The notes beneath the pieces are model-generated. The model had not been told where the DNA came from. It worked only from the letters and a program-made list of their open reading frames with translations, and ran no database searches. Shown piece after piece: positions 29,995-38,938 of a stretch of 64,000 bases of DNA (position 1 is its first letter; each line of letters begins with the position of its first letter). This DNA comes from Prosthecobacter sp. (lineage in GTDB: Bacteria > Verrucomicrobiota > Verrucomicrobiia > Verrucomicrobiales > Verrucomicrobiaceae): positions 27,699 to 91,698 of the forward strand of contig NZ_JACSRD010000154.1 of the NCBI RefSeq assembly GCF_014879935.1. The letters run 5' to 3'. The position numbers and the translations under genes were made by a program.

Positions 29995-31149
29995 TCACTC
30001 CTGACGCTTCTTCAATTCGACGAGCGCATTGAGGATCTTCACGCGGTTCATCTCATGAACCTCGATCTTCTCGCCGATCTTCGGCACCAGAGTCACGGTC
30101 AGTTCACCGCCCAGGTGCTCGCGGAATTCTTCGAGGCCTTCGAGGATGACCGGTTCGCCGCTGCGACCGTTGTCGAGCAGGTGCGGCGAGTAGGTGGCGA
30201 ATCCGATGCGCTCGATGAGCTGGAGCACGCGTTCGCAGGTTTCGGCATCCAGAATGCCCTGCATGCGTGAATAGACGAGATCGACGGCCATGCCGATCGC
30301 CACGGCCTCGCCATGGCTGACGGAGAACTTCGAGATCTGCTCCAGTTTGTGCGCGGCCCAGTGGCCGAAGTCGAGCGGGCGGGCGGAGCCGAGCTCAAAC
30401 GGATCGCCACCCGTGGCGATGTGCTCCACGTGCAGTTCGGCGCTGCGTTGGACGACTTTTTCGAGTGCTTCCTGCTTCAGCGCGGCCAGATCGTCCGCCA
30501 TGGCTTCGATTTGCTCGAAAAAGACGCCGTCACGGATGAGCGAGACCTTGATCGCCTCGATGATGCCATTGCGGCGTTCGCGAGGTGGCAGCGATTCGAG
30601 GAACGCGAAGTCGTTCACCACCGCGTAGGGCACGGCGAAGCTGCCGATCCAGTTCTTCTTGCCGAAGAAGTTCACGCCGTTCTTCACGCCGACACCGCCA
30701 TCGCCCTGCGACAGCGTGGTGGTGGGGAAACGCACGTGCCGGATGCCGCGATGCGCCGTGGAGGCGGCAAAGCAGACGAGATCCAGCACCGCACCGCCGC
30801 CAATGACGAAAACGTAGCTGTGACGGTCGAGCGCGGCCTCATTCATGGCGTCCCAGCAGCATTCGACGAGGCGCAGGTCGTTTTTGCATTTTTCCCCGCC
30901 AGGAATCACCACCGGCATGTCCACCAGCGTGAACGCGTCGGCATGCGCCTCGCCGTAACCCACGATGTCATCCAGCAGGTCACGATTGGCATTGGAGACG
31001 GCCTCATCGACGAACACGAGCACGCGCGGGCGCTTGTGCGGATGGTCGAGGGCGATGAGATCGCGGAGGGTGTTGTTTCGCGCCACAAAGACATCCCGCG
31101 AAAACAGAATGCGGTGCGTGTGTTCGAGCCTGATTGTCTTCTCCAGCAT
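29995..31149 (-). CDS. 3-dehydroquinate synthase-like enzyme (EboD-like)
   Basis: This is a protein of about 384 residues with the dehydroquinate synthase fold. VIPGGEKCKND matches the PGGE NAD-binding loop, FVIGGGAVLDLVCFAAST matches GGG...D..GF.A, and FPTTTLSQGDGGVGVKNGVN carries the conserved Thr, Asp and Lys. Zinc-ligand positions are visible in EAIKVSLI (Glu) and in LDFGHWAAHKLE and VSHGEAVAIGM (His). It departs from housekeeping AroB and resembles EboD of the ebo cluster, which fits the neighbouring UbiA prenyltransferase gene 83 bases upstream. The likely product is a sugar-phosphate-derived cyclitol or ketone, not necessarily dehydroquinate. The ATG at 31149 is preferred over an in-frame TTG at 31176. 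Confidence 0.82.
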   Translation of the reverse strand: MLEKTIRLEHTHRILFSRDVFVARNNTLRDLIALDHPHKRPRVLVFVDEAVSNANRDLLDDIVGYGEAHADAFTLVDMPVVIPGGEKCKNDLRLVECCWDAMNEAALDRHSYVFVIGGGAVLDLVCFAASTAHRGIRHVRFPTTTLSQGDGGVGVKNGVNFFGKKNWIGSFAVPYAVVNDFAFLESLPPRERRNGIIEAIKVSLIRDGVFFEQIEAMADDLAALKQEALEKVVQRSAELHVEHIATGGDPFELGSARPLDFGHWAAHKLEQISKFSVSHGEAVAIGMAVDLVYSRMQGILDAETCERVLQLIERIGFATYSPHLLDNGRSGEPVILEGLEEFREHLGGELTVTLVPKIGEKIEVHEMNRVKILNALVELKKRQE

Positions 31150-31232
31150 TAACGGGGATCGGTTCTTTGCCTGCAAGACGGTTGGAGGTCAAAGGGAAAG
31201 GCCAAACGGGACGCCAAAGCGCGTTCTTGCGC

Positions 31233-32099
31233 TCACGTCGCGGCGATCCAGCGCTGCCAGAGGCGCAGCAAGGGAGCCAATGCAGCAAAAGCCAGGGCCA
31301 GAGGCACGGAGACCGCGGCGACAGCCAGGGCATCCACAACGGCAATCCCCGCCAGCAGAAGGCCGACCGCCCGGCCGATGTGAGGGCCGCCTCGGCGCAA
31401 AGTGTTGAGCGCATGAAGCACCCACAGGGCAAAGACAATGAGGATGAGATACTGCCACTCGTCCCCCCCTCCAATCACCACCCTGGTCACACAGAGGACG
31501 CCCGGCTGAATCAATAGAATCAACGCGGTCAGTGAGGAGAGGAGCGGCAGCACGCCCTTCTGCTTGTGCTCCAGCCTTGCCGCCAGGGTGATGCCCACCA
31601 CGTAACTTCCCAGCGCCAGAGCAGCCATCAGCACCGCATAACCCGGCTGTCCAGGCACGGAGGAAGCCGCTGAAGCAGCCATCAAGTAGAGCAAAGCACG
31701 GCAGGCGCCCATCACCAACACGGAGCCCGCCCAGGGCTTGTGATACAGGTCATAGAACAAAATGGCGGCCACCAGACCGAGTGTAGTCCCGACTTGCGCT
31801 CCATGGAGGCAGGCGATGACAATTCCCGCCGCCAAGAAGCCCCCACCGACGCTCCAGGCCATTCCCAACCCCACCTGCCCTGCCGGAATCGGCCGCTCTT
31901 GGCGATGCTCGCGGTCGAATTTCACATCCGCCGCGTCATTGAGGATCATGCCGCCGGTGTAGAGCAATGAACCCGCGAAGATGAGCCAGTAGAGGCGTGC
32001 ATCCGCCCACTCACCGCCTGCGAGCAGCCATGCGGCGGTCACATTCGTCCACACGGTGGGCAGATTCGAGATGCGGGCGAGCTGGAGCCAGGGTTTCAT
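31233..32099 (-). CDS. UbiA-family prenyltransferase (EboC-like)
   Basis: This is a 288-residue polytopic membrane protein of the UbiA superfamily. The first Asp-rich motif is NDAADVKFDREHR, followed by ERPIPAG, and the second is the shorter YDLYHK. About eight hydrophobic helices can be counted. These enzymes transfer a prenyl chain to an acceptor within the membrane. The ERPIPAG sequence and the adjacent dehydroquinate-synthase-like gene resemble the EboC-EboD pair, but the other ebo genes (A, B, E, F) are absent here. It begins three bases after the opcA stop, so it is read together with zwf and opcA. Confidence 0.82.
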   Translation of the reverse strand: MKPWLQLARISNLPTVWTNVTAAWLLAGGEWADARLYWLIFAGSLLYTGGMILNDAADVKFDREHRQERPIPAGQVGLGMAWSVGGGFLAAGIVIACLHGAQVGTTLGLVAAILFYDLYHKPWAGSVLVMGACRALLYLMAASAASSVPGQPGYAVLMAALALGSYVVGITLAARLEHKQKGVLPLLSSLTALILLIQPGVLCVTRVVIGGGDEWQYLILIVFALWVLHALNTLRRGGPHIGRAVGLLLAGIAVVDALAVAAVSVPLALAFAALAPLLRLWQRWIAAT

Positions 32100-32102
32100 C
32101 CG

Positions 32103-33113
32103 TCACTTCAGCATGGCACGGATGAGCGGGAGCATGCCCGAATAGAGCGTGCTGCCACCACGGCGGGAGAGCTGTTCGTTGACCAGCTCGGCATCACTGT
32201 CCGCATCGGCAGGGAGGAGTTCCTTGTGCTCGTGCTGGCCGCAGGAGGTGCAGACGTGAACAAAGGACGAATCGCAGTCGCGCCGCACATCGCCACGCAC
32301 GCCTTCTCCTTCGAGAATGAGGCGTTGCAGGGCCGGCCCCGTGTCTTTTTCGATCAATTCGAGCTCCAGCGACATGTCGAGCCGGCGGTTGATCCACGCG
32401 GCGAGGAGCAGCGCGGTCATGCGCTGGCCTTTGAGATGCGTGATGGTCAGTTTGCGCAGCTTGGAGAGGTTTTGCAGCGCATTGGCATCCTGGAAGCATC
32501 CAGCCAGGGCTGTGCGCATGAGGTGGGAGCGGGTCCAGGCGAGGTCACGGACATCAAACCGGGCGGTCTCCTCACCCAAGGCGGCCAGGAGCGCGTCGAA
32601 TTGAGGCGCGGGGTCGCTCCAGCGGGCGGAATCGATGATCAGCGTGTCGATGCGGGAGTAGAAGCGCTCGTGGAAGTGCTTCGTGATGTCCGCCTGCCAC
32701 CACACGACGAGCGGGAGGTCGGAATTGAGGTGGGCGAAGACGATGTTCTGCACCTGCGTGGCATCGCCGCCTTCCAGCACAAAGCTGATCTGCTCGCTGC
32801 ACACGGCCTGCCTGCCGTGATAGGGACGGCAGAGGGCCTGAATCCAGGCGCGGGCACGCGGCGGCTGCGCCTCAGGCAGCGCCAGGATCAGCAGGGCGCG
32901 GCAGGAGTGCTCCGCCGCGACGCGGTCGAGCAGGGCGTTGTCATCAGCCAGCACGGAGCTGTCCTCGGTGTAGATCGCCAGATTGATGAGTGAGGCGCGG
33001 GTCTTCGCCTCGTCGTTCTCCCACAGCTTCTTCAACTCGCTTTCGATGCGCGAGATGGGCGTTTCCAGGCCGAGGCGGCCGAGGTCGGAGTCTTTGAGTG
33101 AGGACGCGGCCAT
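32103..33113 (-). CDS. opcA: Glucose-6-phosphate dehydrogenase assembly protein OpcA
   Basis: This is a 336-residue OpcA-like protein from the ATG at 33113. In cyanobacteria OpcA allosterically activates glucose-6-phosphate dehydrogenase. The features that fit are an N-terminal ELKKLWEND helix and a central LILALPEAQPPRARAWIQ segment. ICSEQI-like sequence, LPLVVWWQADI and DTLIIDSARW follow. A C-terminal CTSCGQHEH Cys/His pair may bind metal. The gene starts 18 bases after zwf, which strongly supports the assignment and puts both proteins in the oxidative pentose phosphate pathway. UbiA- and EboD-like genes continue the same operon. Confidence 0.85.
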   Translation of the reverse strand: MAASSLKDSDLGRLGLETPISRIESELKKLWENDEAKTRASLINLAIYTEDSSVLADDNALLDRVAAEHSCRALLILALPEAQPPRARAWIQALCRPYHGRQAVCSEQISFVLEGGDATQVQNIVFAHLNSDLPLVVWWQADITKHFHERFYSRIDTLIIDSARWSDPAPQFDALLAALGEETARFDVRDLAWTRSHLMRTALAGCFQDANALQNLSKLRKLTITHLKGQRMTALLLAAWINRRLDMSLELELIEKDTGPALQRLILEGEGVRGDVRRDCDSSFVHVCTSCGQHEHKELLPADADSDAELVNEQLSRRGGSTLYSGMLPLIRAMLK

Positions 33114-33131
33114 GATCGTCTGCATTCCAGG

Positions 33132-34673
33132 TTAAAGGAGCCGCCATTCGCGGCCGTCCTGCCGGAGCAGGTCGTCCGCTTCCTTCGGCCCCCAGCTTCC
33201 CGCCGGATATTCGCGCATGGGCGGTGGATTGTCCGTCTTGTGCCAGGCTTTTTCGAGCTCGTCGATGAACTTCCACGCGTTCTCCACCTCGTCGCGGCGG
33301 GCGAAGAGCGTGGCATCACCGGCCATGGCGTCGAGGAGCAGGCGCTCATAGGCCTCCGGGCTGGCCTTGCCGAAGCTGCTGCTGTAGCGGAAGTCCATCT
33401 TCACCTGCTGCATGTTCATCGCCTGCCCCGGCTGCTTGCACAGGATGCGCAGGGCGATGCCCTCATCCGGCTGGATGCGGATGACGAGGGTGTTTTCGCT
33501 GTTCTTGATGAGATTGTTCGTGGCGAAGGGCACCTGCGGCGGCTTTTTGAAGTGCACGCTGATCTCGGTGGCCTTCTTCGGCAGTTGCTTGCCCACGCGG
33601 ATGTAAAACGGCACACCCTGCCAGCGCCAGGTGTCGATGAACAGACGCAGGGCGACGTAGGGCTCCGTGTTTGACTGCGGATTCACCCGGTCCTCCTGCC
33701 GGTAGCCCACACGCGGCACGCCATCGACGCTGCCGGCGGTGTACTGGGCGCGGATGACGTTTTTGCCCACGGCTTCGGGTCCGATGAGGGGCCTCAGCGC
33801 ACGGATCACCTTCACTTTCTCATCACGCACGGAGTCGGCGCTCAGATCGGTGGGCGGCTCCATCGCCACAAGGCTGAGGAGCTGGAAAAGGTGGTTCTGC
33901 ACCATGTCACGCAGCGCACCTGCGGTGTCGTAGTAGCCACCGCGACCGCCTTCCATGCCGAGATTCTCGGCACAGGTGATCTGCACGTGGTCGATGTAGC
34001 GGGAGTTCCAGTTCGGCTCGAACAACGCGTTGGCGAAGCGCAGCACCATGATGTTCTGCGCGGTCTCCTTGCCGAGATAGTGGTCGATGCGGTAGGTGTC
34101 TTTCTCCTCGAAGGTCTCGGCCACCACATGGTTCAAAGCACGGGCGCTGGCCAGATCCTTGCCGAAGGGCTTTTCACACACCACGCGCGCCCATTTGCCG
34201 CCGACGCCTTCATTCAGCCCTGCGGCACGGAGCATCTCCAGGATCGATTTGAAGGCCTCGGGAGCGGAAGCGAGGTAGAACAGGCGGTTTGCCGGAGCAC
34301 CACGTTCCTTGTCGAACTCGTCGAGCAGGACGCGCAGTGACTTGTAACCGTCGAGGTCCTCGAACTCGCTGCGGTGGTAGTGGATGCACTGCGAAAAGCT
34401 GCTCCACAGTTCCTCGTTGTGGCCCTGGCGGCTGTTTTTGCGGTTCCCGGCCTCCAATTCAGTGCGGAACACCTCGTCCGTCTTGTCGCGACGGGCGAAG
34501 CCGACGACCTTGAACTGCGGCGGCAGGTCGCCACAGGCGGCGATGTTGTAAAAGGCCGGGATCAGTTTGCGATTCGTCAGGTCACCGGTGGCACCGAAGA
34601 TGACCACGGTGCAGGGCTCCGCACGGTGGCGGGAAATGAGGGTTTCTTGGAAGGGATTTTCCAGATCGGACAT
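33132..34673 (-). CDS. zwf: Glucose-6-phosphate 1-dehydrogenase
   Basis: This 513-residue enzyme oxidises glucose 6-phosphate to 6-phosphogluconolactone with NADP+ or NAD+, feeding the oxidative pentose phosphate pathway. The N-terminal GATGDLTNRKLIPAF is the dinucleotide-binding fingerprint. VVCEKPFGKD and the active-site motif RIDHYLGKE with its Asp-His pair follow. The C-terminal half has the expected TAGSVDGVPRVGY and LFIDTWRWQGVPFYIR blocks. The ATG at 34673 gives the normal beginning (MSDLENPFQETL), whereas the longer frame to 34760 reaches into a non-coding leader. It is the first gene of a zwf-opcA-UbiA-EboD-like operon. Confidence 0.97.
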   Translation of the reverse strand: MSDLENPFQETLISRHRAEPCTVVIFGATGDLTNRKLIPAFYNIAACGDLPPQFKVVGFARRDKTDEVFRTELEAGNRKNSRQGHNEELWSSFSQCIHYHRSEFEDLDGYKSLRVLLDEFDKERGAPANRLFYLASAPEAFKSILEMLRAAGLNEGVGGKWARVVCEKPFGKDLASARALNHVVAETFEEKDTYRIDHYLGKETAQNIMVLRFANALFEPNWNSRYIDHVQITCAENLGMEGGRGGYYDTAGALRDMVQNHLFQLLSLVAMEPPTDLSADSVRDEKVKVIRALRPLIGPEAVGKNVIRAQYTAGSVDGVPRVGYRQEDRVNPQSNTEPYVALRLFIDTWRWQGVPFYIRVGKQLPKKATEISVHFKKPPQVPFATNNLIKNSENTLVIRIQPDEGIALRILCKQPGQAMNMQQVKMDFRYSSSFGKASPEAYERLLLDAMAGDATLFARRDEVENAWKFIDELEKAWHKTDNPPPMREYPAGSWGPKEADDLLRQDGREWRLL

Positions 34674-34918
34674 GGTTTTGAAGCAAAGCTCGCGCCACCA
34701 TTGCAGCGCGTGAAGCCAGACTAGCCTCTCGCCTCGTGATGGCAACCTGCGATGCGCCACGCCACCTCCGCGTTGGATGAAATCACTTCATCGCGCGGAT
34801 GAACAGCGCCGATCACGGACCCCGCCGCAAAATGCACGGCTCTATCGCCGAATTTCGCAGTGTCGCGGAGGTTTCAATGGTTTGACACGGCCGCTCAACC
34901 GCTGACAATCAGCGCCCG
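34674..34918. promoter_or_regulatory. Divergent promoter region of zwf and the sigma-factor gene; candidate promoter at 34882-34909
   Basis: The 245-base gap should hold both promoters. On the plus strand a consensus TTGACA at 34882-34887 is followed after 16 bases by GACAAT at 34904-34909. The ATG of the sigma gene lies only nine bases further, so the transcript would be leaderless or nearly so. A small inverted repeat, GATGAA-N5-TTCATC, lies at about 34777-34794. No coding sequence is seen here. Confidence 0.45.
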
Positions 34919-35599
34919 ATGAGCAAAGCGGCGCCAGAACCCGAGATCCAGGTCCCGGAAGACGTGAAAAAAGAAAAGGGCTTGTGGGAGAAAACCCGCA
35001 AAAGCCTGATCGAGCGTCTGAACAACTGGGAAGACCAGCGCACCTGGAACGAGTTTTACCAGACTTACTGGCGGCTGATTTTCAGCGTGGCCACCAAGGC
35101 AGGCCTGACCCGCGAGGAGGCCTTTGATGTCATCCAGGAAACGATCATCGCCATCGCCCGCCAGGTGCAGAAAGGGCAGTACGATCCCCGCGCCGGCTCG
35201 TTCAAGGCCTGGCTGCTGCAAATGACGCGCTGGCGCATCCTGGATGTCTTCCGCGCCCGCAAACGCCAGCCTTCGCTGGCCGACCAGGGCAATGCGGACA
35301 CGGAAGACACCAGCACGCAGATCGTGGACCGGCTGTCCCAGGACAAGGACAACATGCTGGAGAAGATCTGGGACCGCGAGTGGCGTGACAACATCACCGC
35401 CGCCGCGCTCGAACGCGTGAAGGCCAAGGTCTCGCCCCGTCAGTTCCAGATTTTCGACTGCTACGTCATGAAAGGCTGGGGCGTGAAGAAGACGTCCGAA
35501 GCCCTCGGCATCAACGCGGCGCAGGTGTACCTGGCCAAGCACCGCGTCGGCGCTCTCGTGAAGAAAGAGGTGCAGGCGCTCGAAAACACGATGCTGTAG
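34919..35599 (+). CDS. ECF-type sigma-70 family RNA polymerase sigma factor
   Basis: This is a 226-residue sigma factor with region 2 (YWRLIFSVATKAGL, EEAFDVIQETIIAIA, GSFKAWLLQMTRWRILDVFR) and region 4 (VSPRQFQIFDCYVM, GVKKTSEALGINAAQVYLAKHRV). A charged linker joins them. The N-terminus (MSKAAPEPEIQVPEDV) is Lys/Glu rich. The downstream gene encodes a membrane Ser/Thr kinase, a pairing typical of Planctomycetes and Verrucomicrobia, where ECF sigma activity is often controlled by a neighbouring kinase rather than a classical anti-sigma factor. Such control is inferred here. The start follows a candidate promoter by nine bases with no visible ribosome binding site. Confidence 0.88.
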   Translation: MSKAAPEPEIQVPEDVKKEKGLWEKTRKSLIERLNNWEDQRTWNEFYQTYWRLIFSVATKAGLTREEAFDVIQETIIAIARQVQKGQYDPRAGSFKAWLLQMTRWRILDVFRARKRQPSLADQGNADTEDTSTQIVDRLSQDKDNMLEKIWDREWRDNITAAALERVKAKVSPRQFQIFDCYVMKGWGVKKTSEALGINAAQVYLAKHRVGALVKKEVQALENTML

Positions 35600-35627
35600 C
35601 GCAGGCGGCGTCCGGAAAGGCGGCCCT

Positions 35628-35655
35628 GGGGCATGCACGCGAGTTTCAATGCCCC
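35628..35655. terminator. Possible hairpin between the sigma factor and kinase genes
   Basis: GGGGCAT and ATGCCCC can pair around a 14-base loop within the 104-base gap. There is no T-run. A partial termination or processing role is possible but not proven. Confidence 0.25.
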
Positions 35656-35703
35656 GAACGGATTGCTTGAGAAGGCCGTTTTTGATGGGAGACTTCCGCG
35701 CGT

Positions 35704-38259
35704 TTGAACCAGCCCATGCCGGCCGGCTTCAACCAGCGCACCTCCCACGCCAGCCTCATGAGCGATCCTGACGCCCTGCCAGCCGCACTTCCGCACTCGT
35801 CCGTTCACGCCGACGCAGCGGATCACGTGCCTGCGGCCCAGGTGGTGGAAGACGTGGATCACCGGGACTCCACCCGCAGCGTGGAACTGCCCGCGCCTCC
35901 GATCTCCCCACCGACGGTGAAGCCGCGGGCGAAAGCGCAGCGTGAGAAAAACGGGCCGCCCTCGCACCGCGATGACATCGTCATCCCCGACTACACGCTG
36001 CTGAAACGCATCGGTTCCGGTGCCTACGGAGAGGTCTGGCTGGCACAGAGCGTCACCGGCGCCTTGCGTGCCGTGAAAATCGTCTGGCGTGAGGACTTCG
36101 AGCTCACGCGCACGTTCCATCGCGAATTCCAGGGCATCCAGCAGTTCGAGCCGATCTCCCGCGGTCATCCCTGCCTCGTGCACATCCTGCACGTGGGCTG
36201 GAATGAGGAACGCGGCTTCTACTACTGTGTGATGGAGCTGGCCGACGATGCCGAGGACGGCGCGAACATGACGGATGTGCAGACCTACGTCCCGCGCACA
36301 CTCGGCACGGACATGAAGCGCCACGGACGCCTGGACCCGTTCTTCTGCCGCGACGCGGGCGTGTACATGGCCGACGCGCTGCATTACATGCACAACCACG
36401 GTCTCACGCATCGTGACATCAAGCCGTCGAACATCATTTTCGTCGGCGGCGTGTGCAAACTGGCCGACATCGGCCTCGTCGCGGCCTTTGGCGAGCGCAC
36501 CTTCGTCGGCACCGAGGGTTTCGTGCCGCCAGAAGGCCCCGGCACGCCGCAGGCGGACATCTACAGCCTGGGCAAGGTGCTCTATGAGATGAGCAGCGGG
36601 AAGGACCGCATGGAATTCCCGGAAGTGCCCGACAATCTCTCCGATGAGGAGTGGCCCTTCTGGCTGGACCTCAATCGCGTGATCTGCCAGGCCTGCGAAT
36701 GCGATCTGGACCGCCGGTTTGCCACTGCGGCGGAGTTTGCCGAGGCTCTGCAGCACGTCGGCGACAAGAAACCGGAGAGCTTCATCCGCCGCTTCAGCCG
36801 CGCGGCGATCTTCACCACCGTCGGTTCATTTCTCCTCGCCAGCGGTCTGGTCATGGCCAGACACCAGCGTGAATGGGCCTACACCATCCCGGTGCCGGTG
36901 AAACCGCCGCCCGTGCTACCAGCACGGCCGCAGCCGCCCACCCCGGGCAAACCGTGGCAGAACCGTCTCAAGCAGTGGTTCACCTTCAAAGGAGACCGCC
37001 ACGTGGCCGATCTGCCGCTCGATGCCCTGCTCTTTCGCAATTTCCTCGACGCCACCTATCGTGCCGCCGAGTACGAAGTGACGCCGTTCACACTCCCGGA
37101 CAAGACCGTGCTCTACGCAGCGGTCATTCCCGCGCCCGAGGCGGATGCCTTTTGCTCATGGATGACGGCCGCCGAGCGGCAGACGGGCCGTCTGGGCGCC
37201 GGTCACGAATATGTTTGGCGCACGGCCAACGTCCCGCGGCCTCCAGGAGCCTCTGCTCCAAAGCAGGGTCACAGCGCCATCCGCTGCGAGATCGTCAGCG
37301 TGAAATTTGGCAGCCTGAACATCGCCAGCACGCCTTCCGGAGCCGATGTTTACGACGGGGAACGCCTGCTGGGCCGCACCCCGCTGGCACTGCCCAAGGT
37401 GCGTGCCGACAGCTTTGACTACGAAGTCAGTCTGCCAGGCTACAAGCCCGAACACGTCAGCGGAAAGCTGAAGGAGAAGCAAAGCATCAGCTTCAATCTG
37501 CGCCTGAAGGCCACCGGCGCGGTCGTTTTCGGCAAAGCCTGGCAGAACAGCCTCGGCATCAAGTTTGTGCCGCTCGGAAAGGCGATGCTCGCCAGCACCG
37601 AGACACGGCGCAAAGACTTCGCTGAATTCGCGAAGGCCACAAATCAACCGCCCGTCGATGGCCGGGTGCTCGATGCCGGACCGGACATGCCTGTGACGAT
37701 GGTGAACCGCTCCGAGGCGGAACAATTCTGCCGCTGGCTCACGGATCGTGAGCGTGCGCAGGGTTTGCTCGAACCTGACCAGGAATACCGCCTTCCGAGC
37801 GACGACGAATGGAGCATGGCCGCCTATCTTTCCCGCGAGATCGGCGCCACGCCGGCCGACCGCAACATGCGCATCGAAGGCATCTACCCCTGGGGCTTCA
37901 TCTGGCCGCCACCAGTGAAGTCAGGCAACTTCCTCGACAAAGCCGCCGACAACACCGCCAAGAAGGCCATCCCGGGCTACAACGATGGTGCCGCAGGCGC
38001 GTCCGCCGTCGGCTCCTTCCGTGCCGATGGTCGTGGTCTGTTCGATCTCTCCGGCAACGTCTGGGAATGGGTCTCCGATTCATGGAAGGACATTCCCGAC
38101 CAGGGAGTGCTGCGGGGCGGAGCTTACACCACGGCGGAACGCCAGGAACTGCTCGCCTCCTATCGCCGCCAGTCCGCCGCCGCCGACCGTCACGTGGACG
38201 CCGGATTCCGCATTCTCCTCTGGAACATCGGTCAGGCAGCTCGTGCGGATGAAGATTGA
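35704..38259 (+). CDS. Membrane Ser/Thr protein kinase with PEGA and duplicated FGE-sulfatase-like domains
   Basis: This protein is 851 residues long from a TTG at 35704; ATGs at 35716 and 35758 are alternatives. Residues 92-350 form a Hanks-type kinase with Gly loop GSGAYG (104-109), catalytic Lys at 125, HRDIKPSN with Asp at 238, and the metal Asp in DIG (255-257) instead of DFG. A single membrane helix at about 367-385 leads outside the cytoplasm. There a degenerate FGE-like module (415-505) is followed by a PEGA domain (535-602) and a fuller FGE/SUMF1-type domain (610-848) with GNVWEWVSD and GVLRGGAY. The final part lacks the Cys pair that formylglycine-generating enzymes use, so it probably senses or binds rather than catalyses. 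The gene follows the sigma factor by 104 bases. Confidence 0.9.
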   Translation: MNQPMPAGFNQRTSHASLMSDPDALPAALPHSSVHADAADHVPAAQVVEDVDHRDSTRSVELPAPPISPPTVKPRAKAQREKNGPPSHRDDIVIPDYTLLKRIGSGAYGEVWLAQSVTGALRAVKIVWREDFELTRTFHREFQGIQQFEPISRGHPCLVHILHVGWNEERGFYYCVMELADDAEDGANMTDVQTYVPRTLGTDMKRHGRLDPFFCRDAGVYMADALHYMHNHGLTHRDIKPSNIIFVGGVCKLADIGLVAAFGERTFVGTEGFVPPEGPGTPQADIYSLGKVLYEMSSGKDRMEFPEVPDNLSDEEWPFWLDLNRVICQACECDLDRRFATAAEFAEALQHVGDKKPESFIRRFSRAAIFTTVGSFLLASGLVMARHQREWAYTIPVPVKPPPVLPARPQPPTPGKPWQNRLKQWFTFKGDRHVADLPLDALLFRNFLDATYRAAEYEVTPFTLPDKTVLYAAVIPAPEADAFCSWMTAAERQTGRLGAGHEYVWRTANVPRPPGASAPKQGHSAIRCEIVSVKFGSLNIASTPSGADVYDGERLLGRTPLALPKVRADSFDYEVSLPGYKPEHVSGKLKEKQSISFNLRLKATGAVVFGKAWQNSLGIKFVPLGKAMLASTETRRKDFAEFAKATNQPPVDGRVLDAGPDMPVTMVNRSEAEQFCRWLTDRERAQGLLEPDQEYRLPSDDEWSMAAYLSREIGATPADRNMRIEGIYPWGFIWPPPVKSGNFLDKAADNTAKKAIPGYNDGAAGASAVGSFRADGRGLFDLSGNVWEWVSDSWKDIPDQGVLRGGAYTTAERQELLASYRRQSAAADRHVDAGFRILLWNIGQAARADED

Positions 38260-38328
38260 GCCGCCGGGGCCATTGCGGGAATAAGCAATCTTCGCCCGCC
38301 CTCCCACGTATCAGATGCTCCCAACGCC

Positions 38329-38925
38329 ATGAAACTCCGTCTCGCCCTCTTTTCCGCCCTCCTCGCCGCCTTCTGCATCGTAAAGGCCGAAGACAAGCCC
38401 AAAACCGATCCCAAAGCCATGCCCCAGCCCGAAATTGTGAAGACCGATGACGAATGGAAGAAGCTGCTCACCCTCGAACAATACGAGGTGACCCGCCAGC
38501 GTGGCACCGAGCGCCCCTTCGGCCACATTTACGAGGAGTTCGAAAAACAGGGCGAAGGCACCTACTACTGCGTGTGCTGCGGGGCCGAACTCTTCACCTC
38601 CAAGGAAAAATTCCACTCCGGCTGCGGCTGGCCGTCATTCTATGACTCGTCGAAGGCCAAAGGCGTTCTCGAAAAGCCCGACAACAGCCACGGCATGCGC
38701 CGCGTCGAAACCGTCTGCAAGCGCTGTGGAGCGCATCTCGGCCATGTGTTTGAAGGCGAAGGCTTCAAAACACCCACCGACCGCCGCTTCTGCATCAACG
38801 GCATCGCCTTGAAGTTCGTCCCCAAAGGCGGCGAAGCTCCGAAACTCCTCGAAGTCAGCTCAGATGCCGTCCAGAAAAAGAAAGACGAAGTCGCCAAGGA
38901 AGGCGGAGTCGAGGTGAAGAAGTGA
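38329..38925 (+). CDS. msrB: Exported peptide-methionine (R)-S-oxide reductase
   Basis: This is a 198-residue MsrB with an N-terminal signal peptide (MKLRLALFSALLAAFCIVKA), so it acts outside the cytoplasm to repair oxidised methionine. Zinc is held by C81/C84 (CVCCG) and C130/C133 (CKRCG). The catalytic Cys is C155 in RRFCINGIAL, and C99 in HSGCGWPSF is the likely resolving residue. A Lys/Glu-rich tail of about 30 residues follows the domain and is longer than usual. The gene lies 69 bases after the kinase gene in the same direction. No export-coupled thioredoxin is seen nearby to regenerate it. Confidence 0.95.
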   Translation: MKLRLALFSALLAAFCIVKAEDKPKTDPKAMPQPEIVKTDDEWKKLLTLEQYEVTRQRGTERPFGHIYEEFEKQGEGTYYCVCCGAELFTSKEKFHSGCGWPSFYDSSKAKGVLEKPDNSHGMRRVETVCKRCGAHLGHVFEGEGFKTPTDRRFCINGIALKFVPKGGEAPKLLEVSSDAVQKKKDEVAKEGGVEVKK

Positions 38926-38938
38926 AGCTGATTCCGGC

